This document shows positions 35,476 to 44,549 of a stretch of DNA of 64,000 nt, in pieces; the first letter of the stretch is position 1; each line of letters starts with the position of its first letter. Source of the stretch: LGRD01 sp031382215 (lineage in GTDB: Bacteria; Pseudomonadota; Gammaproteobacteria; Burkholderiales; Burkholderiaceae_C). The stretch spans positions 1 through 64,000 of the forward strand of contig JANMYQ010000262.1 in NCBI GenBank assembly GCA_031382215.1, in the 5' to 3' direction. The translations under genes were made by a program, and so were the position numbers. The notes beneath the pieces were generated by a model that saw nothing but the letters and a program-made list of their open reading frames with translations, was not told the origin of the DNA and made no database searches.

Positions 35476-37814
35476 GTGTGTCGGCGCTGGCCCGCCGGGG
35501 AGCGCATTGCCAGGAGCGCCAGCACGGCCGCGACCAGCAACAGCAGCCAGCCAAGGCCGAGAGCACCGCCGCCGCCACCACTCTCCGGCGGCGAGCCGGT
35601 GCCTGCCGCGACCACGGTGACGGTGGTGGCGGCTGTCGAGCGGGCGCCGGTGTTGTCGACCACGCTGAGGCTGACGACAAAGCTGCCCGCGCCACTGGTA
35701 TTGACCACGGCCGTGGAGTCGGTGACCGAGCCGACGAAGTTGCTCACGATGCCGCCGCCGCTGACCAGCGTCCACTGGTAGCTGCTGATGATGTTCCCGG
35801 TGGGCACGGTCGTCGTCGCGGCGCTGAAGGTCACCGTCTGCCCTGCCTCCGGAGCGGCCGGCGTGATGCCGATGCCGGCCTGCAACGGCCCGCCGGCGGG
35901 CGCCACGGTGACCGTGCTGGTGGTGGTGGACTGCGCGCCGGTGCTGTCGGTCACCGTCAGGCTCACGGTGAAGCTGCCCGCCGCCGTGGGCGTGAGCGTT
36001 GCCGTCGCGCCGTTGGTGGCACTGGTGAACGCGGTGACGATGCCGCCGCCGTTCGTCAGCGCCCAGAGGTAGCTGGCGAAGGTGCGCCCTGCCGGCACCG
36101 TGCTCGGCGCGGCGCTCAGGGTGACGGCCTGCGCCGCCTGCGGGGCCGCGGGGCTGGTGCTGATGCGGGCCTGCACGGTGGTGATCGACGCCGAGGCCTG
36201 CGTGACCGCCGCTCCGGCGTCGAGCATGCCGGCGCCGCAGGTGGCGGTGGTGCAGTAACACTCGCCCTGGTCGATCTGGGCCTGGCCGATCGGCTGCGGC
36301 GCCACGCACTGGGGTGTGGCCGCTTCAGCGCCGGTGGTGGGGAACGCCCGCGCCGAGGCGCGCATCATGTCGCGCACCTGGGCAGGGGTCAGAGACGGGT
36401 TGACCGACAGCATCAGCCCGGCCGTTCCGGCCACGAGCGGGGCGGAGAAACTGGTGCCGACCGAGATGTCGAACGAATCGGAGTAAGTCGCACCGGCGGC
36501 GCCGGTCACCGGCGTGGTGGTGCCGGTGTTGGTGGTGGTGAGAATCGGGTACAGGCACGCGCCGTTGAGGTTCACACAATTACCGCCCGGTGCGCTGATG
36601 CTGATCTGCGAGCCGAGGTCAGAGAAGCCAACCTTGGTGCCGAGGTGGCGCAGGCCCGCGACCGCGATCACGCCCGAGCAATTGGCCGGCGTGCTGACCG
36701 CATGGCCGGAGCTGTTGCCGGCCGAGGCGACGATCACGGTGCCGGCGGCGTTGATGGCCGTCACGGCGTCCTGGTACAGCGTACTGCAGGCGCCGCCGCC
36801 GCCCAGGCTCATGTTGATGACCTTGGCCGGGTTCGGGTTGGCCGGCACGCCGGGCACGCTCAGGCCGGCGGCCCAGCGCATGCCGGCGACGATGTCGGAG
36901 TCGAAGCCGCCGCACTTGCCCAGCACCCGCACCGGCAACACCCGCACCGTGCGGCCGACACTGGCCATGCCGACGCCGTTGTTGGTGAGTGCGCCGATCA
37001 GGCCGGCGGTCTGCGTGCCGTGCCAGGAGCTGTTGCTCACGTCGCATTCGCCGAAGTCGGTCGGGTTGGCGGTCTTCTCGGCCTGGCTCACCCAGTCGCC
37101 TTCGTCCGACGGGTCGGCGTCGCGCCCGTTGCCGTCACCGGCGTAAACCGTGTCGAGCACCATGTCGTAGCCGGCCAGCAGGTTGCCGCCAGCGGCCACC
37201 GTCTTCAGATCAGGGTGGTCGAAGCGGATGCCGGTGTCCAGCACCGCCACCACGATGTTCGGGCTGCCAGTCGTCAGGTTCCAGGCGGTTTCGACATCGA
37301 GCGACGACCTCACCTCGCCGGCCGGTGCGCGCAGGTACCACTGGCCCGCTGCCGGGCCGCCGGCACCGCCGGACACCGCCCGGGTGGCATAGAACGAATC
37401 GTTCGGTGCCACCAGCAGATGCCGCCGCTGGTCAGGCACCGCATATTCGATGTCGCTTTCGGCCGCCAGCCGCTGCGCCAATTGTTCGGACGTCATGCCG
37501 CTGGCGAACATCACCTGCGTGCGGTCGGCCACGCTCGCACCGGCCCGCAGCGCCAGCCCCATGCGCTGGCCGAGTGCGTGGGCCCGCTCGCTGAGCTGCG
37601 CGGTCGTGCCGGCGGCGGTGCCGGTCATTGCGTTGGTCACCGACAGCGCCTGCATGCGCCCGAGCAACGAATCGGCCCGGACCTTGACGATCACGCGGGC
37701 GTTGCCCGCCGCGGCGGCCGTCGCTGCGGGCGCACTCTGCGCATGGGTGTTCAGCGACAGCGGCGCGAGCAGGCTCGCGCACGTCAGGGCAAGGGTCAAC
37801 AGTGGGGTGCGCAT
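35472..37814 (-). CDS. Secreted S8 serine peptidase with two Ig/PKD-like repeats and GlyGly-CTERM-like tail
   Basis: About 780 residues. Signal peptide (MRTPLLTLALTCASLLAPLS), propeptide (about 38-140), catalytic domain with Asp193 (VAVLDTGIRFDH), His265 (SSWHGTQTAG), oxyanion Asn367 and Ser455 (GTSFSAPLVAG). Two tandem domains of about 95 residues follow (roughly 547-643 and 644-738), alike throughout (SPAAPQAAQAVTL versus TPAAPEAGQTVTF). The tail is GGGGGALGLGW, a hydrophobic helix and a short basic end. It is exported. A small lipoprotein gene lies 49 bases upstream on the same strand. Confidence 0.9.
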   Translation of the reverse strand: MRTPLLTLALTCASLLAPLSLNTHAQSAPAATAAAAGNARVIVKVRADSLLGRMQALSVTNAMTGTAAGTTAQLSERAHALGQRMGLALRAGASVADRTQVMFASGMTSEQLAQRLAAESDIEYAVPDQRRHLLVAPNDSFYATRAVSGGAGGPAAGQWYLRAPAGEVRSSLDVETAWNLTTGSPNIVVAVLDTGIRFDHPDLKTVAAGGNLLAGYDMVLDTVYAGDGNGRDADPSDEGDWVSQAEKTANPTDFGECDVSNSSWHGTQTAGLIGALTNNGVGMASVGRTVRVLPVRVLGKCGGFDSDIVAGMRWAAGLSVPGVPANPNPAKVINMSLGGGGACSTLYQDAVTAINAAGTVIVASAGNSSGHAVSTPANCSGVIAVAGLRHLGTKVGFSDLGSQISISAPGGNCVNLNGACLYPILTTTNTGTTTPVTGAAGATYSDSFDISVGTSFSAPLVAGTAGLMLSVNPSLTPAQVRDMMRASARAFPTTGAEAATPQCVAPQPIGQAQIDQGECYCTTATCGAGMLDAGAAVTQASASITTVQARISTSPAAPQAAQAVTLSAAPSTVPAGRTFASYLWALTNGGGIVTAFTSATNGATATLTPTAAGSFTVSLTVTDSTGAQSTTTSTVTVAPAGGPLQAGIGITPAAPEAGQTVTFSAATTTVPTGNIISSYQWTLVSGGGIVSNFVGSVTDSTAVVNTSGAGSFVVSLSVVDNTGARSTAATTVTVVAAGTGSPPESGGGGGALGLGWLLLLVAAVLALLAMRSPAGQRRHT

Positions 37815-37863
37815 CGGTTCGCTTTCTGCTCGGAGCCGGGTTGATCTTGGAGCCGCGCCCCGC

Positions 37864-38208
37864 TCAAGGGGTGACGATCCGTTTGCGTTCGTCGCGTTGC
37901 ACCACTTCGAATGCGGCCTTGTTCGCACCGAGGCGCTGGAACGCCGCCTCGCAGCTTTGAACATCGGCACACCGTAACGCCAGCGCATGCCACCGCGGGC
38001 TGCTGGCGGCCAGATAGCGCGCATTTGTACCGGCAGCGGCGCTCACCTGTGCGGCGATCGCATCGGTGTCGGCCGTCGCGGCGGCCAGCTTGACCAGCAC
38101 ACGCAGTTCCGCCGAGGCCACCGCGGGCGCGGCGGCTGGCAGCGGCGCCGCGCAAGCCGCCAGCCAGGTCATCGAAATCGCCGCTGCGGCGAACGTGGTA
38201 TTGCGCAT
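37864..38208 (-). CDS. Small lipoprotein, possible stand-alone subtilase propeptide-like protein
   Basis: 114 residues. Lipoprotein signal with lipobox LAAC (Cys19). The mature part starts AELRVLVKLAA and ends QRDERKRIVTP. Its start and end resemble the propeptide of the next protease (ARVIVKVRA and PDQRRHLLVAP, with QRL shared before it), the pattern expected of an inhibitor-I9-type fold. Cys80 and Cys86 could form a disulfide. The similarity is short and weak, so the identification is tentative. It lies immediately 5' of two subtilase genes on the same strand, which fits a chaperone or inhibitor role held at the membrane. Confidence 0.65.
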   Translation of the reverse strand: MRNTTFAAAAISMTWLAACAAPLPAAAPAVASAELRVLVKLAAATADTDAIAAQVSAAAGTNARYLAASSPRWHALALRCADVQSCEAAFQRLGANKAAFEVVQRDERKRIVTP

Positions 38209-38290
38209 GCCGGCCAGTGTAGGCGGCGCTTCGAAAGGCCTTATTGCCGGACATAAGGTGTTACCTCGGCAACATGGGACTTTGAAACGT

Positions 38291-38312
38291 AAAAGGGCTC
38301 CTCGTGGAGCCC
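38291..38312 (-). terminator. Rho-independent terminator of gapA
   Basis: On the minus strand GGGCTCC-ACGA-GGAGCCC is followed by TTTT, 24 bases after the gapA stop. The stem is a perfect seven base pairs. Confidence 0.85.
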
Positions 38313-38335
38313 TTCTCGTTATCGTAGCGGCTGCG

Positions 38336-39334
38336 CTACTTTGCGATCACCCGCGCCATCTCGAGCACCTTGCTCGAATAACCCCACTCGTTGTCGTACC
38401 AGGCCACGACCTTGACGAAGGTGCCGTCGAGCGCCATGCCGGCGTCGGCGTCGAACACCGAGGTGCAGCTCTCGCCGCGGAAGTCGGTCGAGACGACCTT
38501 CTGGTCGGTGTAGGCGAGCACGCCCTTCATCGGGCCGGCGGCGGCGGCTTTCATCGCGTCGCAGATCGCCTCGTACGTGGTTTCGGTCTTCAGCTCGACC
38601 GTCAGGTCGACCACCGACACGTCGGACGTGGGCACGCGGAAAGCCATGCCGGTGAGCTTCTTGTTCAGCTCGGGAATCACCACACCGACCGCCTTGGCCG
38701 CGCCGGTGCTGGACGGGATGATGTTCTCGAGAATGCCGCGCCCGCCGCGCCAGTCCTTGTTGCTCGGGCTGTCCACCGTCTTCTGCGTGGCGGTGGCAGC
38801 GTGCACCGTGGTCATCAGCCCGCGCTTGATGCCGAACGAGTCGTTCAGCACCTTGGCCACCGGGGCCAGGCAGTTGGTGGTGCACGAGGCGTTGGAGATG
38901 ATGGCCTGGCCGGCGTAGGTCTTGTCATTCACACCGTAGACGAACATCGGCGTGTCGTCCTTGCTGGGCGCCGACATGATGACTTTCTTGGCCCCGGCGG
39001 TGATGTGCTTCTGCGCCGTTTCCTTGGTCAGGAACAGGCCGGTCGATTCGATCACCACCTCGGCGCAGACCTCGTTCCACTTCAGCTCGGCCGGGTCTTT
39101 CACGGCCGTCAGCCGGATGCGTTTGCCGTTGACGACCAGCGTATTGCCGTCCACCGCGATGTCGCCCTTGAAGCGGCCGTGCACCGAGTCGAACTGCAGC
39201 ATGTAGGCCAGGTAGTCGGGCTCGAGCAGGTCGTTGATGCCGACGATTTCGACGTCCTTGAAGTTCTGCACGGCTGCGCGGAACACCATGCGCCCGATGC
39301 GGCCGAAGCCGTTGATGCCAATTTTCACGGTCAT
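38336..39334 (-). CDS. gapA: Type I glyceraldehyde-3-phosphate dehydrogenase
   Basis: 332 residues. NAD-binding INGFGRIGR at the N-terminus, catalytic cysteine in SNASCTTNC, and family segments HAATATQKTVD and AWYDNEWGYS. It oxidises glyceraldehyde 3-phosphate in glycolysis or runs in reverse. It stands downstream of transketolase with a PKD-type secreted protein gene between them, and it ends at a clear terminator. Confidence 0.97.
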   Translation of the reverse strand: MTVKIGINGFGRIGRMVFRAAVQNFKDVEIVGINDLLEPDYLAYMLQFDSVHGRFKGDIAVDGNTLVVNGKRIRLTAVKDPAELKWNEVCAEVVIESTGLFLTKETAQKHITAGAKKVIMSAPSKDDTPMFVYGVNDKTYAGQAIISNASCTTNCLAPVAKVLNDSFGIKRGLMTTVHAATATQKTVDSPSNKDWRGGRGILENIIPSSTGAAKAVGVVIPELNKKLTGMAFRVPTSDVSVVDLTVELKTETTYEAICDAMKAAAAGPMKGVLAYTDQKVVSTDFRGESCTSVFDADAGMALDGTFVKVVAWYDNEWGYSSKVLEMARVIAK

Positions 39335-39450
39335 GATTTCTTTTTCCTTGAACGAGTGAACACAAACACGAACTCAAATCGGATCGAGGACACCGCGGCC
39401 TGTCCAGCGCCACGATGCTGCAAACCATGCCCGTCGAACAGTGCCGACGC

Positions 39451-40017
39451 CTAGGCTCTGCAGCCCAACTGACCCTTCTTGGAACTTTCAAAATACTCCA
39501 GGCCGTTCGGGCACGCCAGTTTGCTGGCCGGCGTGGGGGTGTTGAGCTTGGCGCTGCAACTGTAGGCGCCGGTCTTCTTGTTGACGCTCTTGGGGTTGAT
39601 CTTCCAGCCGTCGGGGCACTTCGGGCCGGTCATCGCGGGTGCGGGTGCCGCCGCCACCACCACCGGCGGGGCCACCACCTTCACGACCGCGGCCTGGTTC
39701 TTGCCGCTGCACTTGAACATCGGCATCGCGGTCTTGGGCTCCACCACCACGTTGTAGGTGCCGGCCTTGGCGTAGGTGTGCTGCACGACCAAGGGCACGT
39801 CCTTGGCCTGGTTGATCTTGACATTCTGCGACTGCCCGTCACCGAAGTTGACGCGCACGTTGCAGTTGAGCGCGCCCGAGCTCACGTCGAAGTCGGCCGT
39901 CACGGTGGCGGCTTCACCGGGTTTGATTTGTGCCGGGCTGATCTTGGCGGCGGTCAAGGTCTGCGCCTGGGGGGCAAAGGCCAGGCAACTCAGAGCGAGG
40001 GTGAGAGCGAGTTTCAT
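39451..40017 (-). CDS. Secreted PKD-domain-like hypothetical protein
   Basis: 188 residues with a signal peptide (MKLALTLALSCLAFAPQAQ). A single PKD-like domain follows, with VNFGDGQSQNVK and HTYAKAGTYNVVVEP, the hallmark DGxS and HTYxxxGxY features. A Pro/Val/Ala linker leads to a cysteine-bearing C-terminal part (GPKCPDGW, YSCSAK, LACPNG). It is probably periplasmic or surface-bound. AAGGAAA precedes the ATG. Placement between transketolase and gapA is odd; no role is evident. Confidence 0.78.
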   Translation of the reverse strand: MKLALTLALSCLAFAPQAQTLTAAKISPAQIKPGEAATVTADFDVSSGALNCNVRVNFGDGQSQNVKINQAKDVPLVVQHTYAKAGTYNVVVEPKTAMPMFKCSGKNQAAVVKVVAPPVVVAAAPAPAMTGPKCPDGWKINPKSVNKKTGAYSCSAKLNTPTPASKLACPNGLEYFESSKKGQLGCRA

Positions 40018-40052
40018 GCAATGTTTCCTTCGGATTTGTGGACGGGGCCGGT

Positions 40053-42107
40053 TCAACCCCGCAGGGCTTCTAGCACCGTGGCTGCAAGGTTGTCAGCCGT
40101 GAATCCGAAGTGTTTGAGCAATATGCCCGCAGGGGCTGACTCGCCGTAGGTATTTATGCCAATCACTGCGGCACAACCGTATTTCCACCAGCCGTCGGTC
40201 ACGCCCATCTCGACAGCAATGCGCGGCAGCCCCGCCGGCAACACACTGGCCTTGTAGGCGGTGCTCTGGCGATCGAACACGTTGGTCGAAGGCATCGACA
40301 CCACACGCACCGCCACACCCATCGCCGCGAGTTGTTGTTGTGCATGCAACGCCAGTTGCACCTCCGAACCGGTGGCGATGATCACCGCCTGCGCCTTCTT
40401 CTTCAGCCCCACCTCGCTGGGTTCGGCCAGCACGTACGCGCCCTTGGCGATGCCGTCGAGCCCACTCTTCGGCGCATACGGCAGGTTCTGGCGCGACAGC
40501 AGCAGCGCGCTCGGCCTCGCCTTGTTCTCGATCGCGCAGGCCCACGCGACTGTGGTCTCGGCGGTGTCGCAGGGGCGCCAGACGTCCAGGCCTGGAATCA
40601 GCCGCAGCGACGCCGCGTGTTCGATGCTCTGGTGCGTCGGCCCGTCTTCGCCCAGGCCGATGCTGTCGTGCGTGAACACGTGGATCACGCGCAGCTTCAT
40701 CAGCGCGGCCATGCGCAGGGCATTGCGGCTGTAGTCGCTGAAGGTCAGGAAGGTGCCGCCGTAAGGAACCAGGCCGCCGTGCAGCGCGATGCCGTTCATC
40801 ACCGCGGCCATGCCGAACTCGCGCACGCCGTAGTTGATGTGGCGGCCACCGTTCGAACTGCCATCGGCCTCCATCCGCAGCGCCGGGGTGCTGCTGGTGT
40901 TGGTGAGGTTCGAGCCGGTCAGGTCGGCACTGCCGCCCAGCAATTCTGGCAGCGCCTGGGTGAAGGCTTCGAGCGCGATCTGACTGGCCTTGCGGCTTGC
41001 CACGGTCTCGGCCTTTGTGTGGGCGGCGACCGCGGCATCGACGGCAGTCTGGGCCCAGTTCGCCGGCAACTGGCCACGCGTGCGCCGCGTGAACTCGGCG
41101 GCGAGTTCGGGGAACGCCGCCTGGTAGAGCGCGAACTGAGCGTCCCACTCGGCTTCGCGCGCCGTGCCGCGGGCCTTGGCGTCCCAGCCGGTGTAGGCGT
41201 CTTCGGGGATCACGAAGGGTTCGTGCGGCCAGCCCAGCGCATCGCGGGTGAGCTTGATCTCGTCGGCCCCGAGCGCTTCGCCATGCGCCTTGGCGGTGCC
41301 GGCGCGGTTCGGCGAGCCTTTGCCGATGGTGGTCTTGCAGCAGATCAGCGTGGGCTTGTCGGCGCCCTTGGCGCGCGCGATGGCGGCATCGACCGCATTC
41401 ACATCGTGGCCGTCCACCGCCGCGATCACGTTCCAGCCATAGGCCTCAAAACGTTTGGGCGTGTCGTCAATGAACCAGGGGCCGACCTTGCCGTCGATCG
41501 AGATGCCGTTGTCGTCGTACAGCGCGATCAGCTTGTTCAGGCGCCACGCGCCGGCCAGTGCGCAGGCCTCGTGGCTGATGCCTTCCATCAGGCAGCCGTC
41601 GCCGAGGAAAACGTAGGTGTGGTGGTCCACCACCAAATGCCGCGTATTCCCATCCGTACGATTGAATTCTTTGGCGAGCAGCTTTTCGGCCAGCGCCATG
41701 CCCACCGCGTTGCTGATGCCCTGGCCGAGCGGACCGGTCGTCGTTTCGACCCCCGGCGTCAGGCCGTGCTCGGGGTGGCCCGGCGTCTTGCTGTGCAACT
41801 GGCGGAAGTTGCGCAGCTCGCTCATGGGCAGGTCATAGCCGGTCAGGTGGAGCAGCGCGTAAAGCAGCATCGAGCCGTGGCCGTTGGACAGCACGAAGCG
41901 GTCGCGGTCGGCCCACAGCGGGTTGGCGGGGTTGTGGCGCAGGTGGCGGCCCCACAGCGCCACGGCGATCTCGGCCATGCCCATTGGCGCGCCCGGGTGG
42001 CCGGAGTTGGCTTGTTGCACAGCGTCCATTGCCAGCGCACGAATGGCATTCGCCATCAACGCGGGCTGGCCCGTTTGGGCGAGGGAGGTGGGAGCGGTGG
42101 CGGACAT
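40053..42107 (-). CDS. tktA: Transketolase
   Basis: 684 residues, full length. Thiamine-diphosphate motif GDGCLMEGISHEACALAG and the metal end YDDNGISIDG, substrate-site histidine in SGHPGAPMG, and the pyrimidine domain (RHINYGVREFGMAAVMNG) are present. It transfers two-carbon units in the pentose phosphate or Calvin pathway. A candidate -10 (TAAAAT on the minus strand, 42153-42158) lies upstream without a clear -35. Confidence 0.96.
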   Translation of the reverse strand: MSATAPTSLAQTGQPALMANAIRALAMDAVQQANSGHPGAPMGMAEIAVALWGRHLRHNPANPLWADRDRFVLSNGHGSMLLYALLHLTGYDLPMSELRNFRQLHSKTPGHPEHGLTPGVETTTGPLGQGISNAVGMALAEKLLAKEFNRTDGNTRHLVVDHHTYVFLGDGCLMEGISHEACALAGAWRLNKLIALYDDNGISIDGKVGPWFIDDTPKRFEAYGWNVIAAVDGHDVNAVDAAIARAKGADKPTLICCKTTIGKGSPNRAGTAKAHGEALGADEIKLTRDALGWPHEPFVIPEDAYTGWDAKARGTAREAEWDAQFALYQAAFPELAAEFTRRTRGQLPANWAQTAVDAAVAAHTKAETVASRKASQIALEAFTQALPELLGGSADLTGSNLTNTSSTPALRMEADGSSNGGRHINYGVREFGMAAVMNGIALHGGLVPYGGTFLTFSDYSRNALRMAALMKLRVIHVFTHDSIGLGEDGPTHQSIEHAASLRLIPGLDVWRPCDTAETTVAWACAIENKARPSALLLSRQNLPYAPKSGLDGIAKGAYVLAEPSEVGLKKKAQAVIIATGSEVQLALHAQQQLAAMGVAVRVVSMPSTNVFDRQSTAYKASVLPAGLPRIAVEMGVTDGWWKYGCAAVIGINTYGESAPAGILLKHFGFTADNLAATVLEALRG

Positions 42108-42232
42108 GCGGGACCCGGTGGCGTTTGGGAGGCGGGGCAGCGGAGACCGCGCATTTTAGGGGCCGATTGCGGCCCGGCCGTGCCCGACCACGCCCGAATT
42201 CGCCGGGATGCGCCCGGATAATCGGCAGGATC

Positions 42233-42634
42233 ATGCAAGGCCTGCACCTCACCGCCGACCTGCACGGCTGCCCCATCGACCGGCCGCTGCTGACCGACAC
42301 CGGCGCGCTGCGCACGCTGTGCCTGGTGGCCGTGCGCGCTGCGGGGCTGGAGCCGGTGGGCGAGCTGTTCCATCGGTTTGCCGCTGCGCCCGGCGCCGAT
42401 GCGAATGCTCCGGTGGGCATCACCGGTGTGGTGCTGCTGGCCGAGTCGCACCTGGCGGTGCACACCTGGCCGGAAATGTCGGCCGTGACGCTCGATGTCT
42501 ATGTGTGCAACCTCGGCACCGACAACTCGGCGCGCGCCCAGATGTTGATGGACCGGCTGATCGCGGCCTTCGAGCCGGTGCAGATTCAGCGCCAGGCGTT
42601 GCAGCGTGGGCTGCCGCCGGCGCCCTTTGAATGA
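42233..42634 (+). CDS. speD: S-adenosylmethionine decarboxylase proenzyme (prokaryotic class)
   Basis: About 133 residues. The self-cleavage and pyruvoyl-forming segment LLAESHLAVHTWPE is intact, and the length suits the small prokaryotic class 1B enzyme. It makes decarboxylated SAM, the aminopropyl donor for polyamine synthesis. The ATG at 42233 follows a GCAGGA site; the frame is open upstream but overlays the transketolase 5' region. The stop overlaps the next start (ATGA). The matching aminopropyltransferase is about 6 kb away. Confidence 0.92.
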   Translation: MQGLHLTADLHGCPIDRPLLTDTGALRTLCLVAVRAAGLEPVGELFHRFAAAPGADANAPVGITGVVLLAESHLAVHTWPEMSAVTLDVYVCNLGTDNSARAQMLMDRLIAAFEPVQIQRQALQRGLPPAPFE

Positions 42635-43398
42635 AGGCCATCGTGCTGGCCGCTGGCCGCGGCGAACGCATGCGGCCGCTGACCGACCACTGCCCCAAAC
42701 CGCTGTTGAAAGTGCGCGGCAAGGCGCTGATCGAATGGCACCTCGAAGCGCTGGCACGCGGTGGCGTGCGACAGGTGGTGATCAACACCGCGTGGCTGGA
42801 AGAGCAGATCGTCGACGCGCTCGGTGACGGTTCGCGCTTCGGCCTGCAGATCGCCTATTCAATGGAAGGCCGCGATCACGGCGGCGCGCTGGAGACTGCC
42901 GGTGGGCTGAAGAAGGCGCAGCCGCTGTTGACCGGCGGAATGCACGCCAATGACACCGAAAGCGATACCGACAGCGAAGGCGACACCGAAAGCGACAGCG
43001 AGCTCAGCGCCTGCTTCTGGTACGTCGCGGCCGACGTGTTCGCGCCGGAGTTCGAATTCGATCCGCGCGCTGTCGAAGCCTTCCAGCGCAGCCACGAACT
43101 CGCGCGGCTGTGGATGGTGCCGAACCCGCCACAGCACCCGCTCGGCGACTTCGGCATGGCCGCCGGGCTGGCGGTGCCCGGCGCCGAAGGCGAGCGCTTC
43201 ACATGGAGCGGCATCGGCTTGTTTCGTGCCGCCTTCGTGCACGAGTTGATGCCGACCCTCCCTCCTGGCGCCAAGGCCCGGTTGAGGCCCTACCTCGACG
43301 CCGCCATGGCCCAGGGCCGGCTTGGCGCCACGGCGTACGCGGGCCCGTGGGCCGACGTCGGAACGCCCGAACGGCTGGCGGCACTGCAGGCGGGTTGA
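42631..43398 (+). CDS. MurU-like NDP-sugar nucleotidyltransferase with acidic repeat insertion
   Basis: 255 residues. LAAGRGERMRPLTDHCPKPL is the nucleotide-binding signature; WSGIGLF and the C-terminal YAGPWADVGTPERL match MurU (N-acetylmuramate-1-phosphate uridylyltransferase). Between ALETAGGLKKAQPLL and the metal-site strand (WYVAADVF, usually NGDVF) lies a Thr/Glu/Ser/Asp-rich repeat of about 20 residues. The metal aspartate is kept. MurU belongs to peptidoglycan recycling. Its start overlaps the speD stop. Confidence 0.82.
   Translation: MKAIVLAAGRGERMRPLTDHCPKPLLKVRGKALIEWHLEALARGGVRQVVINTAWLEEQIVDALGDGSRFGLQIAYSMEGRDHGGALETAGGLKKAQPLLTGGMHANDTESDTDSEGDTESDSELSACFWYVAADVFAPEFEFDPRAVEAFQRSHELARLWMVPNPPQHPLGDFGMAAGLAVPGAEGERFTWSGIGLFRAAFVHELMPTLPPGAKARLRPYLDAAMAQGRLGATAYAGPWADVGTPERLAALQAG
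42951..43003 (+). repeat. Degenerate acidic tandem repeat inside the MurU-like gene
   Basis: Copies of GACACCGAAAGCGA alternate with diverged copies, encoding Asp-Thr-Glu-Ser repeats in frame. Confidence 0.8.
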
Positions 43399-43437
43399 TC
43401 GGGCGCCGTCAGGCCGCGGGTGCGTCGCCGGGGGCTT

Positions 43438-44439
43438 TCAAGCGGGCCTGTCGCCCGCGTGCGGACACCGGTTCACCTCGAGCGACACATGCACCAGTTG
43501 ATCGTGCCGCGCCAGGCGCGCGCGGTACTCGGCCGGCGCCAGCGGCGCGTCGGCCACCACGCAGGCGATCGCGGCGAACTTGTCGCGCCCGACGCGCCAG
43601 ACGTGCAGGTCGGCGACCTTGGCGTCGCCGTCGGATTCGAGCGCGGCGCGGATGGCCTGCGTCAGCGGGTGGTCCATCTCGCGGTCCAGCAGCACGGTGG
43701 CCGACTCGCGCATCAGCCCGACCGACCACACGCCGATCACCCCCGCGCCCAGCACACCCACCAGCGGGTCGAGCCACCACCAGCCCAGCCACAGCGCCGC
43801 CGCCAGTGCGGCGATGGCCAGCACCGAGGTCAAGGCGTCGGCCAGCACATGGGCGTAGGCGGCGCTCAGGTTCAGGTCTTTTCCTGGCGCGTGCGCGTGG
43901 CCGTGTGAATGCGAGTGGCCATGCGCGTGCCCGTGGTCATGCCCTGGTTGCGGGCCGTCCCCCGCCGGCTCACCATGCTGCGCGCCATGCAGCATCCACG
44001 CCGAGATCAGGTTCACCACCAGGCCGATCACGGCGACCACCAGCGCCGTCTGCGCCGACAAGGGCTCGGCCTTCCACAAGCGCAAGGCCGACTCGAACAA
44101 GATGCCCACCGCCACCAGCCCGAGCACCAGCGCGCTCGCAAAACTGCCCAGCACCTCGATCTTCCAGGTGCCGAACGCATACCGCATGTCCGAAGCGTGG
44201 CGCCGCGCCAGCCCGTAAGCCACGGCCGCCACGCCGAGCGCCAGCGCGTGCGTGCCCATGTGCCAGCCGTCGGCCAGCAAGGCCATCGAGCCGGTCCACC
44301 AGCCGGCCACGATCTCGGCCACCATCGTCACCAGGGTCAGCGTCAGCACCCAGCGCGTGCGGGCCTCACCGGCGCGGTTGCCAGCGTCGAACTGGTGACT
44401 GTGGCGCCAGGCGCTCAGGTCGTGCGCGTGTGTCGTCAT
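43438..44439 (-). CDS. dmeF: Cation diffusion facilitator, DmeF-type Co/Ni (or Zn) exporter
   Basis: 333 residues, six membrane helices. Metal sites: LLADGWHMGTH in helix 2 and HVLADALTS in helix 5. A histidine-rich loop (GHDHGHAHGHSHSHGHAHA) lies between helices 4 and 5. The N-terminal WRHSHQFD is typical of the DmeF branch, which exports cobalt and nickel; a zinc role cannot be excluded. The start MTTHAHDLS follows AAGGGAA. Confidence 0.82.
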   Translation of the reverse strand: MTTHAHDLSAWRHSHQFDAGNRAGEARTRWVLTLTLVTMVAEIVAGWWTGSMALLADGWHMGTHALALGVAAVAYGLARRHASDMRYAFGTWKIEVLGSFASALVLGLVAVGILFESALRLWKAEPLSAQTALVVAVIGLVVNLISAWMLHGAQHGEPAGDGPQPGHDHGHAHGHSHSHGHAHAPGKDLNLSAAYAHVLADALTSVLAIAALAAALWLGWWWLDPLVGVLGAGVIGVWSVGLMRESATVLLDREMDHPLTQAIRAALESDGDAKVADLHVWRVGRDKFAAIACVVADAPLAPAEYRARLARHDQLVHVSLEVNRCPHAGDRPA

Positions 44440-44549
44440 CGTGTTCCCTTCTGCCCGCAAGCCTGGCCGCGAACAAGGCATGTTATCGAGAACCCTGCTA
44501 CCGGCTGGCCGTCGGCATGTGCCATCCGCGCAAAAATGCGGACGAGTTG

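Noticed and set aside
43110..44549. N-terminal extension of the unknown membrane protein gene
   Set aside because: The open frame overlays the MurU-like and CDF genes and is Arg/Pro low complexity.
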